A stretch of 15,730 nt of DNA, from assembly GCA_002328625.1 (NCBI GenBank), contig DCVC01000249.1:1-15730 (forward strand). The letters are read 5' to 3'. The translations under genes and the position numbers were made by a program. Under the pieces are notes generated by a model, which worked only from the letters and a program-made list of their open reading frames with translations, had not been told where the DNA came from and made no database searches. Source of the stretch: Bacteroidales bacterium UBA2198. GTDB lineage: Bacteria > Bacteroidota > Bacteroidia > Bacteroidales > VadinHA17. This document shows positions 7,225 to 15,714 of this stretch, piece after piece. The first letter of the stretch is position 1; the number at the start of each line of letters is the position of its first letter.

Positions 7225-7231
7225 AAAGTTA
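7224..7231 (-). promoter_or_regulatory. Candidate -7 promoter element for recF
   Basis: The minus strand reads TAACTTTA, one base from TAnnTTTG, 35 bases before the ATG at 7188. The same octamer precedes the AddA-like gene at 15707-15714. The TTTG at 7257-7260 is 25 bases upstream, too far for a normal -33 box. Tentative. Confidence 0.3.
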
Positions 7232-7269
7232 AGAAAAGATTTGCACAGAGGTCCTTCAAAATCAGTTAA

Positions 7270-7290
7270 TTGATAATCAACTTGATATCA
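7270..7290. promoter_or_regulatory. Cluster of small palindromes between recF and the TPR gene
   Basis: TTGAT-A-ATCAA (7270-7280) and the perfect palindrome TGATATCA (7283-7290) stand side by side, with another ATCAA at 7302-7306. This lies upstream of both divergent genes in the longest gap of the window. It could be an operator, but such AT-rich palindromes also arise by chance. Confidence 0.25.
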
Positions 7291-7348
7291 GACAGAAGCA
7301 TATCAAATGTTTTTTTAAGTATTTATTTTTTAATTGTTTTAAAACGAC

Positions 7349-7356
7349 TACTTTTG
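7349..7356 (+). promoter_or_regulatory. Candidate -7 promoter element for the TPR-ribH operon
   Basis: TACTTTTG is an exact match to TAnnTTTG, 38 bases before the ATG at 7395. The expected -33 area (about 7325-7330) is T-rich but has no TTTG. Best promoter candidate of the recF/TPR gap. Confidence 0.5.
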
Positions 7357-7394
7357 CGGAGTTAAATTTACAAGTGTTTTAAGCATAAACTGTT

Positions 7395-8081
7395 ATGGCA
7401 AAAAAGAAGAAGGACGAAAAACCGCAGGGATTGCAAAATGTTGAGCAAACATTAACAAAGACAGAGCAATTCCTTGAGGAGAATTATAAAACATTATTAA
7501 CCGGATTGGGAATAGTTGTTGCTGTAGTTGCCCTCTTCTGGCTTACTAAATTCTATCTGGGCAAAAGAAATGATGAAGCACAGGCACAGATTTACCAGGC
7601 CGAAAGGTACCTTGAGATGGACTCAATAAGACTTGCGCTTAATGGTGATGGAAATTACCTTGGATTTCTTGATATTACAAAAGACTACAAATTCACAAGA
7701 GTAGGTAATCTTGCACGCTATGGGGCTGGTATTTGTTACCTTCATCTTGGTGAATATCAGGAAGCCATTAATTTTCTGAATAAGTACTCGAAAAAGGATA
7801 AACTAATAGGATCGCTGGCTACAGGAGCAACAGGTGACGCATATGTTGAAATGGGTGAAATTGAAAAAGCCATCCAAAAGTATCTCGAAGCTGCTGATTT
7901 TGCATCCAACTCTTTTAATTCTCCTCTGTTTCTTATGAAAGCCGCTGAATTATATGAGGCAGGGGGTAATTATCCTGATGCCCTGAAACTATATGAAAGA
8001 ATACATAGTGAATACCCTGAAAGCACTGAAGGAAATACTGTTGAAAAACATATTGCAAGGGTGAAACTACTAATAAAATAA
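7395..8081 (+). CDS. Membrane-anchored TPR protein (YfgM-like)
   Basis: A 228-residue protein with a lysine-rich N-terminus (MAKKKKDEK), a short helical stretch, one transmembrane segment (about residues 33-51) and a C-terminal domain of tetratricopeptide repeats. TPR-like helices with alanine/glycine/tyrosine spacing appear at about 104-134, 140-170 and 178-208 (for example ARYGAGICYLHLGEYQEAI and AAELYEAGGNYPDALKLYERI). The positive N-terminus implies a cytosolic tail with TPRs in the periplasm. Known: YfgM of E. coli has this layout and works with the SecYEG translocon and periplasmic chaperones. Inferred: a scaffold for secreted-protein quality control; the similarity is in architecture, not proven orthology. 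Its TAA is followed at once by the ribH ATG, so the two are almost certainly cotranscribed, though no functional link to riboflavin is obvious. Confidence 0.88.
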   Translation: MAKKKKDEKPQGLQNVEQTLTKTEQFLEENYKTLLTGLGIVVAVVALFWLTKFYLGKRNDEAQAQIYQAERYLEMDSIRLALNGDGNYLGFLDITKDYKFTRVGNLARYGAGICYLHLGEYQEAINFLNKYSKKDKLIGSLATGATGDAYVEMGEIEKAIQKYLEAADFASNSFNSPLFLMKAAELYEAGGNYPDALKLYERIHSEYPESTEGNTVEKHIARVKLLIK

Positions 8082-8579
8082 ATGAGTACAGTCAATCTCT
8101 CGGATTATGATTCTGACACTATTCCGGACGCCAGAGAAATGCGATTCGGGATTGTAGTCTCTGACTGGAACAGTGAAATTACCGGTGCCTTGCTGGAAGG
8201 TGCTGTAAGTACACTGAGAAAACACGGAGCCTCTGATAAAAATATTATAATTAAACATGTACCGGGCAGTTTTGAGCTTCCTCTTGGAGCACAATTCATT
8301 GCTGAGTATGATGACACAGATGCAATAATATGCATTGGTAGCATTGTTCAGGGAGAGACGCCTCATTTCACATATATTTGCCAGGGAGTAACACAGGGCA
8401 TAACTCAGCTGAATCTTGAGTATAATATACCATTTATTTTTGGAGTTCTTACAACAGATAACCTCGATCAGGCAAAAGCCAGAGCTGGCGGAAAGCTTGG
8501 AAACAAAGGTATTGAAGCTGCAGTAGCAGCCATTAAAATGGCTGCCCTTCAGCGCGATATGGAGAAAAATAGTCGGTAG
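8082..8579 (+). CDS. ribH: 6,7-dimethyl-8-ribityllumazine synthase
   Basis: Lumazine synthase condenses 5-amino-6-ribitylaminouracil with 3,4-dihydroxy-2-butanone 4-phosphate, the step before riboflavin synthase. Seen in 165 residues: FGIVVSDWNSEIT (22-34) with the aromatic substrate-stacking W29, HVPGSFELPLGAQFIA (59-74), CIGSIVQGETPHFTYI (84-99) with catalytic H95, and PFIFGVLTTDNLDQAKARAG (117-136) with the phosphate-side Arg134 region. The N-terminal 20 residues before the core are acidic and typical of Bacteroidota versions. The ATG directly follows the TAA of the TPR gene with no spacer, so translation probably continues by reinitiation. No other rib genes are in the window. It converges on the AddB-like gene across 10 bases. 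Confidence 0.97.
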   Translation: MSTVNLSDYDSDTIPDAREMRFGIVVSDWNSEITGALLEGAVSTLRKHGASDKNIIIKHVPGSFELPLGAQFIAEYDDTDAIICIGSIVQGETPHFTYICQGVTQGITQLNLEYNIPFIFGVLTTDNLDQAKARAGGKLGNKGIEAAVAAIKMAALQRDMEKNSR

Positions 8580-8589
8580 TTACAACAGG

Positions 8590-11481
8590 TTATCTCATGC
8601 ATAACCCTTTGAACGGACAATAACTGCATTTTATCAATGCATCAGTCATGATGAAAGGCTCATCGTTGCTGAATATTTTTTCAATAGTACCTGAAAGCAA
8701 TGAAAGAAACTCTCTCCTGATACTCTTATAATCTTCAATTATCAAATCATTTTTCCCCTCTTTAATCCTTAGTTTGTCAGACAGCACCTTTACGTCTGAT
8801 TCTTTAATCCTGTATATTGTTGGCCAAACGACAGCGTCGGGATGTTTTGAAACATAAGTTTCACAATATACCAGAGTCTGGAGCCAGGCATCAAGTTCCT
8901 TGCTTCTGTCATCTTCGAAAAGACTCTCTAATGAGTTAATCTTATCATTTACACTGCCAGTCTTGTAATCAACAATCCTTATTGTTTCCTCAATTCTGTC
9001 AATCCGGTCAATATCTCCTCCTATTAATATCCCGATTTGCTTATCATTGCTAACCACGGGGAGACGGAAGGTATAGGATTTCTCAATCTCAAGCAAGTTA
9101 AATGGTGCGATTCTCCTGTCGGTCTTTAATATCCTGAGAACATATGTTTTTAATACTTCCTTAATAATCAGCTCTTTACCGCTTTGTATTCTCTCTTCTC
9201 CAGCTTTAAAAATTTCAATGACTGCATTATTGATGATATTTTCCAGCATTATGTCGTTTACAATCAGCATATCGATTTTATTTGTGGAAAGCTCGCTTCC
9301 GATAAATCCCATGTAGAGATTTTTCATCACTTCATGAAGCATGCTTCCAAGCATCGCCGGATCAATATCAGGTGCAACTCTATCCACTTCTTTAAGACCG
9401 TTCACATAACGATAATAAAACCGCATCCTGCAACTTAACCATGTGTTGATCGCAGTGGGAGATAATATTCTGCCTTCCCTGGTATCATTGTAGAGGGAAA
9501 GTATGCGTTTCATGTGCTCTTCCGTTCTCATTATTTTACCCTGCAGCAAGTTTTGAGATGATATTCTGAATTCAAGGCTTTGGATATCCGGCTTCAGAGC
9601 GGGATCAAATTTCATCTGAAAAAGAAACCTGCTCATTTCACCAGTGCGCAATCCTTCAGAATTTGAATTATACATAAATGTCACATTTTCAGCTCTCTGT
9701 AGAAGACGAAAAAAATGATATGCATATACTGACTCCTGGTGACTGATATCCGGAAGGCCAAATGAGACCCTGAGATTGTATGGAATAAATGATGATCCTG
9801 CAGAAATTGCAGGTATTATACCTTCATTTACTGATAACATTATCAGATTCCTGAAATCAAGTGCACGGGTTTCAAGGATACCCATAATCTGAATTCCCGA
9901 CAAGGGCTCCCCTGAGAATGGTACAGACTGGCTTCTCAGAATCCTGTCAAGTATTCTCATATAGGTTTCTTTGGTAAAACTGATTTCAGGATCCCCGGTA
10001 ATGGCATCGAGCCTGTTTATTGACATCAATACTCTGTAAATGAATTCTTTCAGGATTTTCTCTGCTAATTCAGGTTCCGTATCTTCATGATTGTCAGGAA
10101 CCAGTTTTTCTGCTATCCGGATTAGAATTTCCCTCATATATACAGCTAAAGAATGAGGAGTTTTAATTACCGTAAACAGAGGGGATAGAAGATTGGATTG
10201 TTCGAACAAGACTGATGGAACCATTACCATATTTGCCTGAATGATCTCATTTATCAGCTTATTTTCTTCATCATTCATTAGAACTGCGATCAATCCATTC
10301 TTAAGAATTCTCATCACATCTCCATGATTGAAATAAGCAGTATTTCCTACACACCTGGCATTTCTCTGAAGAACCAGAATATTACTGATAAGAGTATAAA
10401 CCGATGTCTGACAAAGAGGATACCCCATTGTGATATTTATATCTCCAATATTTTCTGGAAGGCTTGTCAGTGCCGGTATCAAGAGGTTTTCATCTGCCAG
10501 CACAACTGCTGTATGATGAGCATTCTGAATGGAAAGGTCAGGGATATCTGCAATTAACCGTGAGATAAGCTTCACCTGTGAAACATCTGATGACGTACTG
10601 ATTATCCTTCGGTTTACCTGTGAAACCCTGGAAGAGAAGATTGTGTCATGGTTCCAGTCAGGTGGCATATCATCTCCAAAACTCTTAAGGTTACTGCTCA
10701 TAAAGAATCCTGCTGAGCTTAATTTTCCTGATGGAGCGAATGAGTGATCATAATCCCAGTAGAATCTGGCTTTGCCTTCACTCCTGAAATGAGCCATGAT
10801 CTTCTTCTCGCAGTTGTTCAAGGCATTGAAACCGATAAAATGCAACATATCCCATTCTATTTCAATCTTTACACCAGCCTCGGCATTCTCTGCGAGATCC
10901 CTGAAAATCATTCCTTCATAGGCCAGGTTCTCTTTTCTGAGGAGGTCCCTGAAACCAGTATAGAGATCGGAAAGAAGCGCCCACATCTTCAGAAAGTTAT
11001 CTTTTTCATTTGTAAGCTTATCAGGGTTAATATTGGTCCAGAATCTTTTGATTATTTCAATCTGTTCTTCGGTGAGCCCTCCAAATTGCAGATCAATAAG
11101 TTTGACATCTTTTATATTACGGAAAAGAAGTGAGGCATCTGCAAGGTATTTGTCCACATCGTCAAAGTCATTTACCAGAGTTTCACCCCAAAAATAAAAC
11201 TCATCAAAACTTTCAGGAACTTTTGCTATAGCCCGGTAAACCTTATAAAGTTTAAAAAGCAACAGTTCATTTTCAGCTATTTGCAGATCTGAAAAAGACC
11301 TGAAAAGTTCATTTACAGTCATAATTGAAGGCACCCATACCGGTTTGCTTATTCCGTCAGCAAGGTATTTCTTGAAATATAAACCTGCCCTTCTGCTGGG
11401 AAAAACAAGACAATGCCTGTTAAGGTTATTTCCAAACTCAGTAAGAAGTGATTTTGATATTCTTTCCAGGAAATATTCCAT
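8590..11481 (-). CDS. addB: AddB-like PD-(D/E)XK nuclease with Fe-S cluster motif
   Basis: A 963-residue protein built like the AddB/RexB subunit of double-strand-break helicase-nucleases. Seen: an N-terminal helicase-like fold (about 20-660) that starts with CLVFPSRRAGLYFKKYL (24-40) where other AddB proteins have a P-loop, so no Walker A is present; the AddB-type segment GILETRALDFRNLIMLSVNE (534-553); and a C-terminal RecB-type nuclease with H716 (GSMLHE), D823 (GGDIDRID), DYK (838-840) and the QTLVY helix (868-872). Four cysteines bracket the nuclease (C684, then C952, C955, C961 at the end), the AddB pattern for a 4Fe-4S cluster. Known: AddB supplies one strand-cutting nuclease and, in some species, Chi recognition. 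Inferred: it pairs with the AddA-like protein encoded two genes upstream. The start is 42 bases after the radical SAM stop. Confidence 0.92.
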   Translation of the reverse strand: MEYFLERISKSLLTEFGNNLNRHCLVFPSRRAGLYFKKYLADGISKPVWVPSIMTVNELFRSFSDLQIAENELLLFKLYKVYRAIAKVPESFDEFYFWGETLVNDFDDVDKYLADASLLFRNIKDVKLIDLQFGGLTEEQIEIIKRFWTNINPDKLTNEKDNFLKMWALLSDLYTGFRDLLRKENLAYEGMIFRDLAENAEAGVKIEIEWDMLHFIGFNALNNCEKKIMAHFRSEGKARFYWDYDHSFAPSGKLSSAGFFMSSNLKSFGDDMPPDWNHDTIFSSRVSQVNRRIISTSSDVSQVKLISRLIADIPDLSIQNAHHTAVVLADENLLIPALTSLPENIGDINITMGYPLCQTSVYTLISNILVLQRNARCVGNTAYFNHGDVMRILKNGLIAVLMNDEENKLINEIIQANMVMVPSVLFEQSNLLSPLFTVIKTPHSLAVYMREILIRIAEKLVPDNHEDTEPELAEKILKEFIYRVLMSINRLDAITGDPEISFTKETYMRILDRILRSQSVPFSGEPLSGIQIMGILETRALDFRNLIMLSVNEGIIPAISAGSSFIPYNLRVSFGLPDISHQESVYAYHFFRLLQRAENVTFMYNSNSEGLRTGEMSRFLFQMKFDPALKPDIQSLEFRISSQNLLQGKIMRTEEHMKRILSLYNDTREGRILSPTAINTWLSCRMRFYYRYVNGLKEVDRVAPDIDPAMLGSMLHEVMKNLYMGFIGSELSTNKIDMLIVNDIMLENIINNAVIEIFKAGEERIQSGKELIIKEVLKTYVLRILKTDRRIAPFNLLEIEKSYTFRLPVVSNDKQIGILIGGDIDRIDRIEETIRIVDYKTGSVNDKINSLESLFEDDRSKELDAWLQTLVYCETYVSKHPDAVVWPTIYRIKESDVKVLSDKLRIKEGKNDLIIEDYKSIRREFLSLLSGTIEKIFSNDEPFIMTDALIKCSYCPFKGLCMR

Positions 11482-11523
11482 GTTCCTAATTATGTTTCAC
11501 ATAAAGGTTATCTTCATTCCGTA

Positions 11524-12504
11524 TTAAGCAGTGGTTTTATATGGATACAATCTGCCCTGCCAGGTGTTAAGGTTAACAAGATGTTTTTCAATCAGTTCCA
11601 CTAATTGATCTGTCCGTTTTTTTCCCCATACCAATTGTGAAAGATATCTTGGCGGAGCTTCACCAGTAAACCTCTCAACCACAATTTCAGGATTAAGTCT
11701 TTCCAAAAAAGACGCGAAGAAGTCAAGATATTCTTCCAAAGAAAAAAGTGTAAAATCGTCAGGGTTTTTAATAAACTCCGCCTCCATTGGGGTTCCTTTA
11801 ATTATTTGAAGCTGATGAAATTTTACTGTATTAAGGGGCAGGTTTGAAATGATCGCAGCCTCATTAAGCATCTCCTCCTTTGTTTCACCGGGTAAGCCAA
11901 AAATGAAGTGAGCACCGGTATTAATTCCCATTTTTGCAGTTGCCTCAAGAGCTTCAACGGCTTCTTCGAAAGTGTGTGCCCTGTTTATCCTTTTCAATGT
12001 TTTGTTATAGCACGATTCAATCCCATATTCGACAGAAATATAAAAGGACTCTGATAGTTTTTTCAGAAATTTAAGTTTTTCATTGTCGATGCAATCAGGT
12101 CTTGTTCCTATCACCAGACCTACCACACCAGGAAAATTCAAAGCTTCTGCATAGTATTTTTCAAGATTCTCCAGAGGAGCATATGTATTAGAATATGCCT
12201 GGAAATAGGCAAGATATGAGACTGCTTCCTTGTATCTCTTCCTGTGGAATAGTATACCTTCTTCTATCTGCTGTGTGATTGACTTCTCAGGATTACAGTA
12301 AGATGGATTGAAAGCTCTGTTATTGCAGTACGTACAGCCTCCCAAACTTTTTGTACCATCACGGTTAGGGCAGGTAAAACCTGCATCAATCGACACCTTC
12401 TGAATCCTGGCACCAAAGATTTTCCTGAAATAATCGGGAAAAGCATTGAATCTTCGTTTATGCCCCCATGGAAAGCCGTTTATTTCGTTTTGTTTTTCTG
12501 ACAT
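11524..12504 (-). CDS. Radical SAM protein, TIGR01212 / YhcC type
   Basis: A 326-residue radical SAM protein resembling the TIGR01212 (YhcC) group, related to the Elp3 radical SAM domain. Seen: FTCPNRDGTKSLGGCTYC (residues 43-60), where C45, C57 and C60 fit the 4Fe-4S site with the long CX11CX2C spacing typical of this group; GLVIGTRPDCID (129-140); SVEYGIESCYNKTLKRINRAH (157-177); the glycine-rich GAHFIFGLPGETKEEML (197-213); and KFHQLQIIKGTPM (228-240). Known: members are widespread and conserved, but their substrate is not firmly established; an RNA or translation role has been suggested by relation to Elp3. Its ATG abuts the AddA-like TAA with no spacer and the AddB-like gene follows, so all three are likely cotranscribed. 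Whether it acts with AddAB is unproven. Confidence 0.92.
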   Translation of the reverse strand: MSEKQNEINGFPWGHKRRFNAFPDYFRKIFGARIQKVSIDAGFTCPNRDGTKSLGGCTYCNNRAFNPSYCNPEKSITQQIEEGILFHRKRYKEAVSYLAYFQAYSNTYAPLENLEKYYAEALNFPGVVGLVIGTRPDCIDNEKLKFLKKLSESFYISVEYGIESCYNKTLKRINRAHTFEEAVEALEATAKMGINTGAHFIFGLPGETKEEMLNEAAIISNLPLNTVKFHQLQIIKGTPMEAEFIKNPDDFTLFSLEEYLDFFASFLERLNPEIVVERFTGEAPPRYLSQLVWGKKRTDQLVELIEKHLVNLNTWQGRLYPYKTTA

Positions 12505-15500
12505 TTAGTAAGAAATAATCTTGTTCTTATCCACATACCAGATAAACGCCTCAATATTAAGAAATCCCATTTCAGTTAAAAGCCGGCGATAGTGGTTAAT
12601 CTGGAATTTATGATCCGGATTCTCATCGCCGAACTTAAAATCGATAATTATAATTCCATTATCTTTAAAAATAATTCTGTCGGGTCTCCGTGTATTGCCA
12701 GATGGCATTAGTATTTCTGTTTCAGTTATCACATTAATCCCCGGTCGAAACCATTCAGAAACATTTCTGTCACATACCAGTGAAGTTATTCTTTCTTCAA
12801 GCTCCGCGGCTCTGTTCTGAGGCAACCGGCCCTCAAGGACCAGTTTATTTACAGAAGAGGAAATATCATCGCGTGTTTTAATTCCAGCAAAAATTTCATG
12901 CATCAGAATTCCGTAATTGATTTTTTCTCTGGCTGAACTGTCTGATAAGGAAAAATAATCCTCGCCCCGGAGTTTAAGCTTAATCGAAGCAACCTTATCA
13001 CTTACAAAATAATCGTGTGTTGTAAAAGATTTACCTTCAGATACTTTTGCACGATTTTGAGTGATCTCTCCTATTTCAACAACATGCTTTTCCCTATTAT
13101 AAAAATCATTCATTGAGATACATTGTGTTCCGGTAACAGTGATGTCCGATTCAACTGCATTCCTTATAACAGAGGCAATCGAGTTTTTATTCTTTTGTGA
13201 ATAAGGAGCAAAACCATAAAGCACATGCCTTGCTCTTGTCATGGCAACATATAACAGGTTCAGGTTGTCGAGAAACGAACAGGCTCTTTCTTCCCTGTAT
13301 TGTAAATCAAATATTGTTTCAAGAAGTTGTTGTTTATATTTTACAGGTACTATTCCAATTTTATTGAATGGGTACTCCTGAGGTTTAACCCACAACAGAG
13401 GCTGATAAAAGGATTTGTGATCAAGGTTCCATGAAAGGAAAGGAAGTATTACGGCATTAAATTCCAAACCTTTCGATTTATGGATTGTGAGGACTTTGAT
13501 GGCATTCTGTTGTTCAGGAAGAATAACTGATTTCTTAATTCCCTCTGATTCCCACCATTCAAGAAATGATTGCAGTCCTGCAGTTTTACTGACTGAAAAG
13601 TTCAGTACCAGATCCTGAAAAGTACTCAGATAGGCTAAGTTCCAGGGTTGTTTCCCAAGCCCGAAAAACCTGACAATGCCCTCTGTTATCTCAAAGAGAG
13701 GCAATTGTCTGGCGCTATTAAGAAATAACTCATATCCTTCAGGAAAGTAGTTCTGTGATCTCTCAATGAGTGAATTGCTTTCAAGAAACATTTTCCCGGC
13801 ATCTTCATCTCCTGTTGAAAGGAGAAAGAATCTTAGCATGGCAGCTCTGTTTATCATATCTCCAGGATTATCCAAAACTGATAATACGGCAACAATAAAG
13901 CTGATAACATAAGAATTAGCCAATAAGAGAGAATCATTTGATATAATAGAGTAGTTATAAGATCTCTTTTTCTCAAAATCGACTCTGTTGGCATAATCGA
14001 TCATCCTCATCATGATCTTTGCTCCCTCCCTGTTATCCCGTACGATAATACCGATATCAGAAGGATTATAACCTTTGTCCTGGAGGTTTTCGATGACAGA
14101 GGGTAATCGCTGAAGTATAATTTCATTCCATTTCTGTTCTTCACTATCTTCCACGAATTCAATTCTGACATATCCGCCTTTATTATCAGGTGGATTATTC
14201 TGTGCGGCTTCCGAATAGATTTCACTGAAAATCAGTGGATTGTTTTCTTCTGACAATTCAGAGTCAATCATTCTCGGTATGATCGAAAAAAGGGTGTTAT
14301 TGAATTGAATAATGTTGGAGCAGCTTCTGAAATTTGTAGTGAGTGGTTTTTGGATTAATCGGTGGTTATCAACCTGTTTCAGCAGATTAATAAGGATGTT
14401 CCAGTCGCTGTTTCTCCATCTGTAGATTGATTGTTTGATATCACCGACCACCAGGTTGTCATTACCCCCGGCCATACTGTCTTCAATCAGGATGCGGAAA
14501 TTCTCCCATTGTATTTGCGAGGTGTCCTGAAACTCATCAATCATGTAATTCTCATACCTGTTACCCGTCTTTTCATAGATGAAAGAAGTCTGGTCACTTC
14601 CTGTAATAAGTCTCAACACCTCTCCTGCATCAGAAAGCAGAAAAATATTTTCATTTGTTGTAATATGATGGATTTTGTCAAGAACATCTGAAAGTATGCC
14701 AAGTGAATAGATATTCGAGAGTATTGCAATTACACTTTTATACGATTTAATATTTCTGTCATAATAACCAAGAGCCTCCCTGACGGCATTATCCAGTCCT
14801 CCCTTTAAAGCTGCATCAAGTCGGGGAGATATTATGCCTGTATGCCATTTGGGAGGGTCGCTTTCAATTTTCCGGACATAGGCATTAGGGGCTTTAATAT
14901 CGCCAGAGGCAATACTCCTGATAAATGAAGGTATTCCCTTTCCTTTCTGAAAAAACATTTCATCAGTAAGTCCGTATCCGGAAAATATTTCCATACATCT
15001 TTCCCCATATGTGATCAATTGTTTCTCAAATGAGTATGAAACAGACCTCATCTCATCTATGTAAGACGAGAGGTATTCTTTATCCTCAAGGACTTTTTTC
15101 TCATCAGTTGTCAGCAGCTTAAATTTTTCCCTGAACAGTTCTTCGGCAAGTTTCAGGATCTCACTCTTAAGATTCCATCCCTTTTCGTCCTCAATATTCG
15201 ATCTGGTAAACTTTGTTAACCAGTTTTTCAATAACTCATAATCTGCAGCTGATGCAATCATTTCATCGACTGCTGATGAAAGAACCATACTGTGGTCAAT
15301 TTCCACATTAAATCCTGAATAAAGACCTGCCTCTTTTGTAAATGATCTCAGTATCTTCTGGAAAAAACTGTCAATAGTGCTGACTGAAAAACGTGAAAAA
15401 TCGTGCAAGACAGAATGCAATACCTCTCCTGCTTCTTTCCTAATCCATTCTTCTGATCTGCCTGTTTTCTCAATCAGTTCTTTCAAATATTCTGAAGGCT

Positions 15501-15699
15501 CACCCCGTGAAAGGATATAGAGCTGTTCCAGAATTCTGCTCTTCATCTCTGCTGTTGCTTTATTTGTAAAAGTTACAGCAAGGATTTTCCTGTAATTGAA
15601 TCTGGATTTAAAGACATTTTCAAGGTAGACGCCGGCGAGTTTGAATGTCTTTCCTGAACCCGCAGAAGCACTGTATATGGTTAAAGTTCCTGCTCCCAT
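12505..15699 (-). CDS. addA: AddA-like UvrD-family helicase with C-terminal nuclease
   Basis: A 1064-residue superfamily 1A helicase fused to a RecB-type nuclease. Seen: Walker A ASAGSGKT (11-18), motif Ia-type TFTNKATAEMK (43-53), Walker B MIDEFQDTS (386-394), motif III VVGDIKQSIYRWR (417-429), motif IV-like TTNFRSCSNI (454-463), motif V VLTIHKSKGLEF (736-747) and motif VI LLYVAMTRAR (815-824). The nuclease has H934 (ILMHEIF), D1007 (RRPDRI), D1020 and K1022 (IIDFKFG) and QINHYRRLL (1033-1041), so helicase and nuclease both look active. Known: AddA unwinds from double-strand ends and cuts one strand, preparing 3' tails for RecA. Inferred: the motor subunit of an AddAB complex with the AddB-like protein. 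ATG 15699 is used because Walker A falls ten residues later, as in homologues. First gene of a three-gene operon; the upstream promoter region is nearly cut by the window end. Confidence 0.94.
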   Translation of the reverse strand: MGAGTLTIYSASAGSGKTFKLAGVYLENVFKSRFNYRKILAVTFTNKATAEMKSRILEQLYILSRGEPSEYLKELIEKTGRSEEWIRKEAGEVLHSVLHDFSRFSVSTIDSFFQKILRSFTKEAGLYSGFNVEIDHSMVLSSAVDEMIASAADYELLKNWLTKFTRSNIEDEKGWNLKSEILKLAEELFREKFKLLTTDEKKVLEDKEYLSSYIDEMRSVSYSFEKQLITYGERCMEIFSGYGLTDEMFFQKGKGIPSFIRSIASGDIKAPNAYVRKIESDPPKWHTGIISPRLDAALKGGLDNAVREALGYYDRNIKSYKSVIAILSNIYSLGILSDVLDKIHHITTNENIFLLSDAGEVLRLITGSDQTSFIYEKTGNRYENYMIDEFQDTSQIQWENFRILIEDSMAGGNDNLVVGDIKQSIYRWRNSDWNILINLLKQVDNHRLIQKPLTTNFRSCSNIIQFNNTLFSIIPRMIDSELSEENNPLIFSEIYSEAAQNNPPDNKGGYVRIEFVEDSEEQKWNEIILQRLPSVIENLQDKGYNPSDIGIIVRDNREGAKIMMRMIDYANRVDFEKKRSYNYSIISNDSLLLANSYVISFIVAVLSVLDNPGDMINRAAMLRFFLLSTGDEDAGKMFLESNSLIERSQNYFPEGYELFLNSARQLPLFEITEGIVRFFGLGKQPWNLAYLSTFQDLVLNFSVSKTAGLQSFLEWWESEGIKKSVILPEQQNAIKVLTIHKSKGLEFNAVILPFLSWNLDHKSFYQPLLWVKPQEYPFNKIGIVPVKYKQQLLETIFDLQYREERACSFLDNLNLLYVAMTRARHVLYGFAPYSQKNKNSIASVIRNAVESDITVTGTQCISMNDFYNREKHVVEIGEITQNRAKVSEGKSFTTHDYFVSDKVASIKLKLRGEDYFSLSDSSAREKINYGILMHEIFAGIKTRDDISSSVNKLVLEGRLPQNRAAELEERITSLVCDRNVSEWFRPGINVITETEILMPSGNTRRPDRIIFKDNGIIIIDFKFGDENPDHKFQINHYRRLLTEMGFLNIEAFIWYVDKNKIISY

Positions 15700-15706
15700 G
15701 ACTGTT

Positions 15707-15714
15707 TAAAGTTA
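15707..15714 (-). promoter_or_regulatory. Possible -7 promoter element for the addA-like operon
   Basis: The minus strand reads TAACTTTA, one base from TAnnTTTG, only 7 bases before the ATG. If used, the mRNA would be nearly leaderless. The -33 region is at or beyond the window edge, so this is weakly supported. Confidence 0.22.

Noticed and set aside
7201..7394. FMN riboswitch or small RNA upstream of the ribH operon
   Set aside because: I see no multi-stem conserved FMN-aptamer pattern; the gap is AT-rich with only short palindromes.
10744..11133. 129-codon plus-strand open frame inside the AddB-like gene
   Set aside because: It is antisense to a clear conserved gene, with no recognisable domain and no promoter or start context of its own.
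8590..15699. Helicase-nuclease plus radical SAM as a new anti-phage defence system
   Set aside because: Helicase and nuclease motifs fit the general AddAB recombination enzyme, the surroundings are core genes, and there are no mobile elements or other defence genes nearby. The radical SAM protein is a widespread type, not a viperin.
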